A stretch of DNA of 64,000 nt from Arthrobacter sp. V1I7 (GTDB lineage Bacteria; Actinomycetota; Actinomycetes; Actinomycetales; Micrococcaceae). This document shows positions 7,952-16,606 of this stretch, in pieces (the stretch's first letter is position 1; each line of letters opens with the position of its first letter). The notes under the pieces were generated by a model. It had not been told where the DNA came from. It did not search any database and saw only the letters and a list, made by a program, of their open reading frames with translations. The DNA lies in contig NZ_JAUSYS010000001.1 of NCBI RefSeq assembly GCF_030817015.1, positions 992,001 to 1,056,000 of the forward strand, given 5' to 3'. The position numbers were made by a program, and so were the translations under genes.

Positions 7952-9733
7952 ATGCGCTGGGTTCGGACTGCCCGGGCAGTGGGTGTGGCCGCAGCCGTTG
8001 CCCTGGCGCTCGGCGCCTGCGCCGGGAACAGCGAGGGCACAGCCCCGACTCTTGCTGCAGCGCCAGTCGCGTCGGACGGGTCGGCGACGGTCATCGAGGT
8101 GAACGCCTTCAACACGTTCAACCCCAACACCGCTGAAGGCAATACCGACATCAACGCAAAAATCAGCTACGCCACCCACTCGGGGTTCTTTTACCTCGAT
8201 AACAAGCTGAACGTCGTGCGCAACGAGAAGTTCGGCAAGATGGAAAAGACCTCGGACAACCCGCTGACGGTCAAGTACACCATCAACGAGGGTGTGAAGT
8301 GGTCGGACGGAACACCGGTCACGGCGGCGGACCTGCTGTTGCAGTGGGCCGCCTTCTCCGGGTTCTACGACGACGCCGACCCGGAAGCCGGTACCGGTAC
8401 GTCCTACTTCTCCTATGCCGGAGACCCGACCGGCGTCGCCCTGACCGACTTTCCGGAACTCGGCGCGGACAACCGCTCCATGACCCTGAAGTACTCCAAG
8501 CCCTTCGCCGACTGGGAGGTCGCTATTGGCGGGCCCGGGGTCGATATCCCGGCGCACGTCCTCGCCACAAGGGCGGGGCTGAACGACGTGGGCGACTTCG
8601 TTGACCTCCTGAAGAACACACCGCGCGGTGACGCCGGGGCGCCGGAGCCTGCCAACGCCCGGCTCCGGGCAGTGGCGGAGATGTGGAACACCGGCTTCGA
8701 CACCACGACCCTGCCGGCCGACCCGATCCTGTACCTGTCCAACGGCCCGTACATCGTCAAGGCCGTCAACCCGGACCGGTCCCTGACCATGGTCAGGAAC
8801 AAGGACTACAACTGGGGTCCGGAACCCAGACTGGACGAAATCACCGTCCGCTCCATCGGTTCCGCTGCGGCCCAGGTGCAGGCGCTCAAGGACGGCGAAG
8901 CCGATATCATCGCCCTGCAGCCTGCTGCCGATACGGTGGACCAGCTCACGGCACTGCAAGGCCAGGGCGTCACGGTGGACGTGGGCAACCAGCTCGCATT
9001 CGACCACATCGACCTGAACTACACGGGTCCTTTCGCCGAAAAGAACGTCCGCGAGGCCTTCCTGAAAACGGTGCCGCGCAAGGACATCGTCGACAAGCTC
9101 GTCAAAAAGCTCGACCCGAAGGCTGCACCGCTCGACTCGCAGATGTTCTTTCCAGCTCAGGCACCGTACGCCGACGCCGTCAAGGACAACGGCTCGTCCG
9201 CCTACCAGGACGTGGACATCGACGCCGCAAAGAAGCTGCTGGACGGAGCCACTCCGGAGGTGCGCATCCTCTACAACAGGGACAACCCCAACCGCGTCGA
9301 AGCGTACTCGCAGATCCGCGGGTCAGCAGCCGAAGCAGGCTTCCGGATCGTCGACGGCGGCCTTGGCGCCTCCGACTGGGGCAGGGCACTCGGCGGGGGC
9401 ACCTATGACGCCGCCATCTTCGGGTGGATCAGCACGGGTGTCGGCGTCACCGGTGTTCCGCAGGTCTTCAAGGCGGGCAATGACTCCAACTTCAACCGGT
9501 ACACCGACCCGGAAGCCGACAGGCTGATGGACGAACTCATTGCCACGACCGACCGCAGCAAGCAGGACGGCCTCATCCAGCAGATCGACAGGAAGCTCTG
9601 GGATTCTGCCTACGGCCTCCCGCTGTTCCAGACAGTCGGCGTCGTCGCGTACAGCGATCGGATTACCGGAGTCAAGCACATGCCGACCCAGACCGGTGTC
9701 TGGTGGAACTTCTGGGAGTGGACCCAGAAGTAA
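7952..9733 (+). CDS. ABC transporter family 5 solute-binding lipoprotein (peptide type)
   Basis: A 593-residue extracellular binding protein. The start at 7952 is chosen because AAGGAGG lies 4 bases upstream and the protein then begins with a lipoprotein signal peptide (MRWVRTARAVGVAAAVALAL) ending in the lipobox LGAC. The mature part has the SBP_bac_5 layout: TINEGVKWSDGTPVTAADLL near residue 110, an LSNGPYIVKAVN segment and a C-terminal FKAGNDSNFNRYTDPEADRL region. It probably delivers oligopeptides or a related solute to the permease encoded further downstream. It is separated from the second binding protein by 273 bp, so it may have its own promoter. The ligand is not known. Confidence 0.88.
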   Translation: MRWVRTARAVGVAAAVALALGACAGNSEGTAPTLAAAPVASDGSATVIEVNAFNTFNPNTAEGNTDINAKISYATHSGFFYLDNKLNVVRNEKFGKMEKTSDNPLTVKYTINEGVKWSDGTPVTAADLLLQWAAFSGFYDDADPEAGTGTSYFSYAGDPTGVALTDFPELGADNRSMTLKYSKPFADWEVAIGGPGVDIPAHVLATRAGLNDVGDFVDLLKNTPRGDAGAPEPANARLRAVAEMWNTGFDTTTLPADPILYLSNGPYIVKAVNPDRSLTMVRNKDYNWGPEPRLDEITVRSIGSAAAQVQALKDGEADIIALQPAADTVDQLTALQGQGVTVDVGNQLAFDHIDLNYTGPFAEKNVREAFLKTVPRKDIVDKLVKKLDPKAAPLDSQMFFPAQAPYADAVKDNGSSAYQDVDIDAAKKLLDGATPEVRILYNRDNPNRVEAYSQIRGSAAEAGFRIVDGGLGASDWGRALGGGTYDAAIFGWISTGVGVTGVPQVFKAGNDSNFNRYTDPEADRLMDELIATTDRSKQDGLIQQIDRKLWDSAYGLPLFQTVGVVAYSDRITGVKHMPTQTGVWWNFWEWTQK

Positions 9734-10006
9734 ATCAACACGTACTGCCGCCAGTTAACCCCGGATAACCCGGAGGCCCGCAGAGACGTATGCTACCAGC
9801 CAGTAGGTGTGACCTGCAATACAGTGCAGCCGACTCCGGCGGTCGCTATATTGGGGGGTCACGGTTTGGCAACAGGGTTCCACTATTCGGACTTTTTGGG
9901 GCTAGGCTACTTCCACATGTAGGCCACGTCACAGGGAAAATCCCTGTGCCAGCCTGCGGGGAAGCACAAGTTTTCCCATACGAACTCCCAACCCATAGGA
10001 GGCGGA

Positions 10007-11692
10007 ATGCGTTTTTCGCGCACTTCCAAAGCACTGGGCATATTGGCTATCGCCGCTCTTGCCCTGACCGGATGCGGTGCCGGTGGCAGCACCTCGAACG
10101 GCGCCAGCCAGGCTCCCGGTGATCCCAACAAAGTCATCACGGCCTACAGCAACGAGCCGCAGCACCCGCTCCTGCCGGGCAACACCAACGAGGTTTACGG
10201 CGGCCGTGTCGTCGAGCTCCTCTTCGAGGGCCTGCGCAGCTACGATCCAAGCGGCAAATCGGTCAACGCCCTTGCTGAGTCTGTGGAATCTCCCGACGGC
10301 CAGAATTACACCATCAAGGTCAAGAAGGGCACCAAGTTCACGAACGGCGAGGAAGTCACCGCCAAGAGCTTCGTTGATGCCTGGAACTTCACCGCGCTGA
10401 GCACCAACGCCCAGGGCAACAGCAGCTTCTTCGAATCAATCGAGGGCTACGACGCCGTCAGCGCCACCTCGAAGCAGACAGGCGCGGACGGCAAGGAAAC
10501 CGAAGTTCCCGCCCCGACCGCCCAGACCCTTTCCGGCCTGGTCCTGACGGACGACTCCACGATCACGGTCAAGCTGGCCCAGCCGGAAGCGGACTGGCCG
10601 CTGCGCCTTGGCTACTCGGCGTTCATGCCCCTGCCCGCCGACGCCATCAAGGACCCGAAGGCGTTCGGCGAAAACCCGATCGGCAACGGCCCTTACAAGA
10701 TGGCCAAGGAAGGCGCCTGGCAGCACGACAGCCAGATTGAACTCGTCAAGAACGCTGACTACAAAGGTCCCCGCGAAGCCAGGAACGGTGGCGTGACCTT
10801 CAAGTTCTACACCGACCCGGCACCGGCCTACACGGACATCCAGGCCAACAACCTGGACGTAACGGACGTCCTCCCCACGAACGCGCTGAAGACCTACACC
10901 TCGGACTTCCCGGAGAACCACCTGAACAAGCCGTACGCCGGCAACTCCACCCTGAACATTCCGGGCTACCTGCCGGAGTTCCAGGGCGACGCGGGCAAGT
11001 TGCGCCGTCAGGCCCTGTCAATGGCAATCAACCGCGAGGAAATCACCAAGGTCATCTTCTCCGGCACCCGTATTCCGGCCAAGGACTTCACCTCCCCGGC
11101 GGTTGACGGCTACAACGACAACGTTGCCGGCTCCGACGTCCTCAAGTTCGACGCCGCCAAAGCCAAGGACCTCTGGGCCCAGGCCGACGCGATGACCCCG
11201 TGGCCCGCCGACAAGACCCTGCTGCTTGCCTACAACACCGACGGCGGCAACAAGGAATGGATCGACGCGGTCGCCAACAACTTCAAGAACAATCTGGGAA
11301 TCAAGGCCGAAGGCCAGCCGTTCGCCAAGTTCGCTGAGATCCTGACGCTGCGCACCGCCCAGAACCTGCCGGGGCTGACCCGCGCCGGCTGGCAGGCTGA
11401 CTATCCGTCGCTGTACAACTTCCTGGGCCCGCTCCTGAAGACCGGCTCCAGCGCCAACTACGAGGGCTATACGAACCCCGAGTTCGACAGGCTCCTCAGC
11501 GAAGGCCTGGCCGCCAAGTCCACGGACGATGCCAACAAGAAGTTCACCCAGGCCCAGGAGGTCCTGTTCGAGGACCTTCCCAACCTGCCGCTGTGGTACT
11601 CCGCCCGCCAGGCTGTCTGGAGCCAGAACGTCAGCAACGTTGACGCTGGCTGGAACGGCGTTCTGCAGTACTGGGCCATCACGGCCAAGTAG
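10007..11692 (+). CDS. Oligopeptide/dipeptide ABC transporter substrate-binding lipoprotein
   Basis: A 561-residue OppA/DppA-type lipoprotein. The signal peptide MRFSRTSKALGILAIAALAL ends in the lipobox LTGC, and AGGAGG lies 6 bases before the ATG. Family signatures include VVELLFEGLRSYDPSGK, VKKGTKFTNGEEVTAKSFVD, NPIGNGPYKM and LRRQALSMAINREEI. It is the first gene of a co-directional set: permease, permease and double ATPase follow. The 127-bp gap to the first permease gene contains no clear terminator. It probably binds oligopeptides outside the membrane. Two distinct binding proteins upstream of one permease set suggest widened substrate range. Confidence 0.92.
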   Translation: MRFSRTSKALGILAIAALALTGCGAGGSTSNGASQAPGDPNKVITAYSNEPQHPLLPGNTNEVYGGRVVELLFEGLRSYDPSGKSVNALAESVESPDGQNYTIKVKKGTKFTNGEEVTAKSFVDAWNFTALSTNAQGNSSFFESIEGYDAVSATSKQTGADGKETEVPAPTAQTLSGLVLTDDSTITVKLAQPEADWPLRLGYSAFMPLPADAIKDPKAFGENPIGNGPYKMAKEGAWQHDSQIELVKNADYKGPREARNGGVTFKFYTDPAPAYTDIQANNLDVTDVLPTNALKTYTSDFPENHLNKPYAGNSTLNIPGYLPEFQGDAGKLRRQALSMAINREEITKVIFSGTRIPAKDFTSPAVDGYNDNVAGSDVLKFDAAKAKDLWAQADAMTPWPADKTLLLAYNTDGGNKEWIDAVANNFKNNLGIKAEGQPFAKFAEILTLRTAQNLPGLTRAGWQADYPSLYNFLGPLLKTGSSANYEGYTNPEFDRLLSEGLAAKSTDDANKKFTQAQEVLFEDLPNLPLWYSARQAVWSQNVSNVDAGWNGVLQYWAITAK

Positions 11693-11819
11693 TTCTTGGA
11701 ACTCGTCCACATCACTGAGCTGTGGGGGTCCGGCCTGGCCGGGCCCCCACAGCCTTGAAACGGCAGGAAAGCTGTCCAATGATTCCCCTTAGTTCCACAA
11801 ATGCACGGGAGGCCATGCT

Positions 11820-12749
11820 GTGATCCAGTACATCCTCCGGCGCCTGCTGCAGGTCATTCCGGTTTTCCTCGGAACCACCCTGCTCGTCTACTTCATGGTC
11901 TTTGCCCTTCCGGGCGACCCCATCCGGGCGCTCTTCGGAGACCGCCCGCCAAGCGAAGCGGTCATCGCCCAGCTCCGCCAGCAGTACAACCTGGACCAGC
12001 CCTTCTGGGTCCAGTACGGGCTCTTCCTCAAGAACCTCTTTACCTTTAACCTCGGCGTCGACTTCACCGGCCAGCCGATCGCCGCCACGCTGGCCCGCAT
12101 CTTCCCCGTCACGGCCATGCTCGCCGTGGAGGCCCTCGTCATCCAGGCTGTCTTCGGCGTCGCCTTCGGCCTCGTCGCAGGCCTGCGCAAGGGCGGCGTC
12201 TTCGACAGCACGGTCCTCGTTCTCTCGCTCGTCGTGATCGCCATCCCGACCTTCGTCCTCGGCTTCATGCTGCAGCTGTTGATCGGTGTGCAGCTCGGCT
12301 GGGCGAAACCCACGGTCGGTTCGAACGTCGACTGGGGGACACTGCTGCTGCCCGCGACGGTGCTGGGGCTGGTGTCGTTCGCCTATGTGCTGCGCCTGAC
12401 CCGAGCGTCCGTGATCGAAAACATGAACGCCGACTATGTGCGCACCGCAACCGCCAAGGGCCTGTCCCGGCCGAAGGTTGTGCTGACCCACGTGCTGCGC
12501 AACTCGCTGATCCCGGTGATCACCTATCTGGGCGCCAGCCTTGGCGCCCTGATGGGCGGCGCGATCGTGACCGAAGGCATTTTCAATGTTCCCGGTGTTG
12601 GCCAAAAGCTGTACCAGGCGATCCTGCGAAGCGAAGGCCCCACCGTTGTCGCCATCGTCAGCGTGCTGGTGCTGGTCTTTGTCGCCGCCAACCTGTTGGT
12701 CGATCTGCTCTACGCCTGGCTTGACCCGAGGATCCGCTATGAAAAGTAA
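11820..12749 (+). CDS. Peptide ABC transporter permease (DppB/OppB type)
   Basis: A 309-residue inner-membrane permease of the BPD_transp_1 family. The N-terminus is typical of DppB/OppB (RRLLQVIPVFLGTTLLVYFM followed by ALPGDPI), and the ATPase-coupling EAA region lies around residues 195-225 (YVRTATAKGLSRPKVVLTHV). About six membrane helices are expected. It starts with GTG; GGGAGG lies about 8 bases upstream. The last codons overlap the start of the next permease by 11 bp, so the two are translationally coupled. Together with the second permease it forms the channel of the importer. Confidence 0.93.
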   Translation: MIQYILRRLLQVIPVFLGTTLLVYFMVFALPGDPIRALFGDRPPSEAVIAQLRQQYNLDQPFWVQYGLFLKNLFTFNLGVDFTGQPIAATLARIFPVTAMLAVEALVIQAVFGVAFGLVAGLRKGGVFDSTVLVLSLVVIAIPTFVLGFMLQLLIGVQLGWAKPTVGSNVDWGTLLLPATVLGLVSFAYVLRLTRASVIENMNADYVRTATAKGLSRPKVVLTHVLRNSLIPVITYLGASLGALMGGAIVTEGIFNVPGVGQKLYQAILRSEGPTVVAIVSVLVLVFVAANLLVDLLYAWLDPRIRYEK

Positions 12750-13689
12750 CCGCCAAATCGAGCACTTCGTTGCCCCGGTCGAGGAGACCCCGCTGCTCGC
12801 CACGGATGCTGTCAAAGCCGGCGAGGCCCCGCTGAGCCTCTGGGCGGACGCGTGGCGCAAGCTCCGCCGTCGTCCGCTCTTCATCATCTCCGGCGTTCTG
12901 ATCGCCCTGATCATCGTCGTGGCCGTGTTCCCGGGGCTCTTCACCCAGGTTGCACCGGACAACGGCTGCGAGCTCGCGAACTCCAACGGGGCGCCCGCGT
13001 CCGGGCACCCGCTCGGCTTCACTTTCCAGGGCTGCGACATTTACTCGCGCATCATCCACGGCACCCGGGCCTCGCTGATGGTGGGTGTCTTCTCCGTGAT
13101 CTGCGTGACGATCATCGGTGTGACGCTCGGCGCCCTCGCAGGCTTCTTCGGCGGCTGGGTGGACGTCGTCATCGCCCGCCTCGGTGACATCTTTTTCGCC
13201 CTGCCCATCATTCTGGGCGCGCTCGTCATCACCCAGCTTCCGCTGATGCGGGAAAACCGCGGGGTCTGGACAGTGGTGCTGGTGCTGGTGCTGCTCGGCT
13301 GGCCGCAAATGGCCCGCCTCACCCGCGGAGCGGTCATCGAGGTCCGCAACGCGGACTTCGTCACGGCGGCCCGCTCGCTGGGCGTGTCCCGGATGGGCTC
13401 GCTGATCCGCCATGTCCTCCCGAACGCGCTGGCCCCGATCATCGTGCTCGCCACGATGGAACTCGGCGTGTTCATCGTTGCGGAAGCCACGCTGTCGTTC
13501 CTCGGAATCGGCATGCCCGGGTCCGTGATGTCCTGGGGTAACGACATCTCCGCCGCGCAGTCCTCCATCCGCACCAACCCGGCTGTGTTGCTGTACCCGG
13601 CAACAGCCCTGTCCATCACGGTCTTGAGCTTCATCATGCTGGGCGACGCCCTCCGTGATGCCCTCGATCCGAAGAGCCGTCAGCGATGA
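12739..13689 (+). CDS. Peptide ABC transporter permease (DppC/OppC type)
   Basis: A 316-residue permease with the DppC/OppC N-terminal domain (WADAWRKLRRRPLFIISGVL) and the coupling-loop region ADFVTAARSLGVSRMGSLIR. The ATG at 12739 is used because it overlaps the end of the partner permease; an open frame from 12586 exists only as a shadow of that gene. The first extracellular loop contains CELANSNGAPASGHPLGF, similar to other OppC proteins. The stop is 11 bp before the ATPase start. It forms the heterodimeric membrane pore with the upstream permease. Confidence 0.93.
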   Translation: MKSNRQIEHFVAPVEETPLLATDAVKAGEAPLSLWADAWRKLRRRPLFIISGVLIALIIVVAVFPGLFTQVAPDNGCELANSNGAPASGHPLGFTFQGCDIYSRIIHGTRASLMVGVFSVICVTIIGVTLGALAGFFGGWVDVVIARLGDIFFALPIILGALVITQLPLMRENRGVWTVVLVLVLLGWPQMARLTRGAVIEVRNADFVTAARSLGVSRMGSLIRHVLPNALAPIIVLATMELGVFIVAEATLSFLGIGMPGSVMSWGNDISAAQSSIRTNPAVLLYPATALSITVLSFIMLGDALRDALDPKSRQR

Positions 13690-13700
13690 AGGAGGCAAAC

Positions 13701-15419
13701 ATGACAACTTCCCGCGTCACCATTCAAGAGGCCGGAACCCGGGACGATCGGCCGCTGCTGGAAATCCGCGATCTCGCGATCACGTTCAAGACCGGCAGCG
13801 GCGAAGTCCCGGCCGTGCGCAACGCACACCTGACCATCATGCCCGGCGAGACGGTCGCCATTGTGGGCGAGTCCGGTTCCGGCAAGTCGACGACGGCACT
13901 GGCCGCGATCGGTCTGCTGCCGGGCAACGGCCGCGTCGCCGGCGGCCAGATCCTGCTGGACGGCGAGGACATTTCCCATGCCTCCGAAAAGCGCATGATC
14001 GAACTCCGCGGCAACATCATCGGCATGGTGCCGCAGGACCCGATGTCCAACCTGAACCCGGTCTGGAAGATCGGCTACCAGGTCAAGGAAACGCTCAAGG
14101 CCAACGGCCGCCCCAGCGGTCCGGACGACGTCGCCACCGTCCTGGCGGAGGCCGGCCTGCCGGACGCCGCCCGGCGCGCCAGGCAGTACCCGCACGAGTT
14201 CTCGGGGGGCATGCGCCAGCGTGCCCTGATCGCGATCGGCCTGTCTTGCCAACCGCGCCTGCTGATCGCAGACGAGCCGACGTCGGCCCTGGACGTGACG
14301 GTGCAGCGGCAGATTCTCGACCATCTGGACAAGATGACGACGGAACTGGGGACCGCCGTGCTGCTGATCACCCATGACCTGGGACTGGCCGCGGAGCGTG
14401 CCGACAAGGTCGTGGTCATGTACCGCGGCAACGTCGTCGAGGCCGGCCCGTCACTGGAGCTGCTGCAGAACCCGCGGCACCCGTACACCCGGCGGCTGGT
14501 TGCCTCGGCGCCGTCGCTGGCGTCACGACGTATCCAGGTGGCCAAGGAACTCGGCGTGGAGACCGACGAGGTGCTCGCCGCCGGCGAGGCAGCCGGCGTC
14601 GGACCGGCCCTCACGGAAGAGGTACTGCAGATCCAGAACCTGAGCAAGGTGTTCAAGCTGCGCTCGGGGATAGGCAAGTCGGCGGATTTCACCGCCGTCG
14701 ACGACGTCTCGTTCAACGTCAAGCGGGGAACGACGACGGCGATCGTGGGTGAGTCGGGTTCCGGCAAGTCCACCGTGGCGCAGATGGTGCTGAACCTGCT
14801 TGAGCCGACCTCCGGCAAGATCGTGTTCGACGGGGTGGACACGTCCACGCTGAGCCGTAAGGAGATCTTCGCCTTCCGGCGCCGGGTACAGCCGATCTTC
14901 CAGGATCCCTACGGATCCCTGGACCCGATGTACAACATCTTCCGGACCATCGAGGAGCCGCTGCGGACCCACAAGATCGGGGACAAGGCCAGCCGGGAGA
15001 AGAAGGTCCGCGAACTGCTGGATCAGGTGTCGCTGCCGCAGTCCACCATGCAGCGCTACCCGAACGAACTCTCCGGCGGTCAACGCCAGCGTGTCGCCAT
15101 CGCGCGGGCACTGGCGCTGGATCCGGAGGTAATCATCTGCGACGAGGCCGTTTCCGCGCTGGACGTCCTGGTCCAGGCGCAGGTGCTGAACCTGCTTGCC
15201 GGGCTGCAGTCCCGCCTCGGCCTGACGTACCTGTTCATCACCCACGACCTGGCCGTGGTCCGGCAGATCGCGGACCACGTCTGTGTGATGGAAAAGGGCA
15301 AGCTGGTCGAGACCGGGTCCACGGACGACGTCTTCGATTCGCCGCAGCAGAACTACACGATGGCGCTGCTGAACGCCATCCCGGGCGCGAGCCTGATGCT
15401 GCCCCCGGAAGTTGCCTGA
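13701..15419 (+). CDS. Fused double ATPase of the peptide ABC transporter (DppD-DppF)
   Basis: A 572-residue protein with two complete ABC ATPase domains. Domain 1 has Walker A GESGSGKST at about residues 55-63 and signature SGGMRQRALIAIGL with DEPTSALD. Domain 2 has a second GESGSGKST near residue 350, signature [19 protein letters not shown] and DEAVSALD, where Glu-Ala replaces the usual Glu-Pro. Each is followed by an oligopeptide-type C-terminal extension (HPYTRRLVASAP and QQNYTMALLNAIPGA). The ATG at 13701 is chosen over one 15 bp upstream because AAGGAGG sits 5 bases before it. The fusion replaces separate DppD and DppF subunits and completes the importer. It is the last gene of the operon. 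Confidence 0.94.
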   Translation: MTTSRVTIQEAGTRDDRPLLEIRDLAITFKTGSGEVPAVRNAHLTIMPGETVAIVGESGSGKSTTALAAIGLLPGNGRVAGGQILLDGEDISHASEKRMIELRGNIIGMVPQDPMSNLNPVWKIGYQVKETLKANGRPSGPDDVATVLAEAGLPDAARRARQYPHEFSGGMRQRALIAIGLSCQPRLLIADEPTSALDVTVQRQILDHLDKMTTELGTAVLLITHDLGLAAERADKVVVMYRGNVVEAGPSLELLQNPRHPYTRRLVASAPSLASRRIQVAKELGVETDEVLAAGEAAGVGPALTEEVLQIQNLSKVFKLRSGIGKSADFTAVDDVSFNVKRGTTTAIVGESGSGKSTVAQMVLNLLEPTSGKIVFDGVDTSTLSRKEIFAFRRRVQPIFQDPYGSLDPMYNIFRTIEEPLRTHKIGDKASREKKVRELLDQVSLPQSTMQRYPNELSGGQRQRVAIARALALDPEVIICDEAVSALDVLVQAQVLNLLAGLQSRLGLTYLFITHDLAVVRQIADHVCVMEKGKLVETGSTDDVFDSPQQNYTMALLNAIPGASLMLPPEVA

Positions 15420-15511
15420 ACGGGAACGTTTCGGGCCGGCGACGTTTCGGGCCGGCGGCCCGTGGGCTGACGGTTTGTGCCGGAAGCCTGCGCTGAGGAA
15501 CCCGGGGGTGC

Positions 15512-16336
15512 TTACCGGTCCTCGGCCTGCAGGCGCATGTCCTTCAGCATCGTGCCCAGAATGGTGCCCAGCTTCCGGTGGCCCTCGGTGTCCAGATGCA
15601 CCCGGTCCGACGCGTACTGCAGCAGGTCATACCTGGTCATCCAGTCCCCGACGCTGACGAAGGGAATGCCCCGCTTCGCCGCGACCGTTCCCAACAATGT
15701 GTCCACCTCGGTGCGGCGGCCGCCGCCATGGTCGGCGCCGAGGGCAAGGGTGCCGATCATGGCCAGGGTAGCGCCGGGATAGCGTTGCCGTAGCATGCCG
15801 ATCAGCCTCTCGGCGTTGGCCGTGATCTCGCCATCACTGGCTCCCTTGGTGGCATCGTTCCCGCCGCCCTGGATGACCACCAGCGCCGGTGACCCGTAGG
15901 GGAGTCTCCAGTCGCCGCGGTCCAGGGCGTCACTGTAGTTGCCGGTTTTGCCGTTCGCCGCCACGAATCCGGTGCCGCCCGCGCCGCAATAGTAGACGTG
16001 GTAGCCCACGGCGGTAAGCGCCCGGCGGGGCCATCCGACGGCGGGGGCGGACTGGGAGTCGCCGATCAGCAGCGCGGTGTGCCCGAGGTCCTTCAGAACG
16101 ACTTCTTCCCGGCCGCTGGCGGGGTTCCGGTGGATCGAACACGGCGGCATCGTGGCCGGATCCGGACCCGCATCCGGACCCGCATCTGGACCCGGGGCAG
16201 GGGTGGTCAGCGTCGACGCCGCACACACATCAGGGTTGTAGGGCTGGGGTGGGGTGGCCTGTCCGCAGCCGCCCACGAGTACGCCTGCGGCGATCATCGG
16301 TGCGAGGAAACGGAACAGAGCCGTTGCGTTCCGCAT
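15512..16336 (-). CDS. SGNH/GDSL-type hydrolase lipoprotein
   Basis: A 274-residue predicted lipoprotein esterase. The ATG at 16336 has GGAGA upstream and opens a signal peptide (MRNATALFRFLAPMIAAGV) with lipobox VGGC. SGNH blocks are visible: block I LLIGDSQSAPAVGW (Ser nucleophile), block III VVIQGGGNDATKG (Asn) and block V SDRVHLDTEGHRKLG (Asp/His). Between the lipid anchor and the enzyme lies a short Pro-Gly-Asp-Ala repeat (PGPDAGPDAGPDPA) from a 12-bp tandem repeat, probably a flexible linker. It is convergent with the peptide transporter operon. Natural substrate is unknown; cell-wall or exported polysaccharide de-esterification is possible. Confidence 0.85.
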   Translation of the reverse strand: MRNATALFRFLAPMIAAGVLVGGCGQATPPQPYNPDVCAASTLTTPAPGPDAGPDAGPDPATMPPCSIHRNPASGREEVVLKDLGHTALLIGDSQSAPAVGWPRRALTAVGYHVYYCGAGGTGFVAANGKTGNYSDALDRGDWRLPYGSPALVVIQGGGNDATKGASDGEITANAERLIGMLRQRYPGATLAMIGTLALGADHGGGRRTEVDTLLGTVAAKRGIPFVSVGDWMTRYDLLQYASDRVHLDTEGHRKLGTILGTMLKDMRLQAEDR

Positions 16337-16606
16337 GAAGAATCTCCGGGCTGGCTTGCTGCTTTCCAGCAATCATGGGGCACGGCGTCGCGAAAATCCA
16401 GTGAGATTGCTCATAGTCCGCGACCGATCCGGTGCATTCGGGCCGGCGATGGCTGCCCCGGCAATCCGCCATTTTAGGCCAATAAATGCCCTAGCGTTTA
16501 GACTTGTAGAAGGTGCCCTGTGCGAAAGGGGCGTAACCGTCGTGCGTTCCGGTTGGAAATGTCGCGATACAACAGCTGACTTCACCACTGAATCGAGCAA
16601 TAACGC

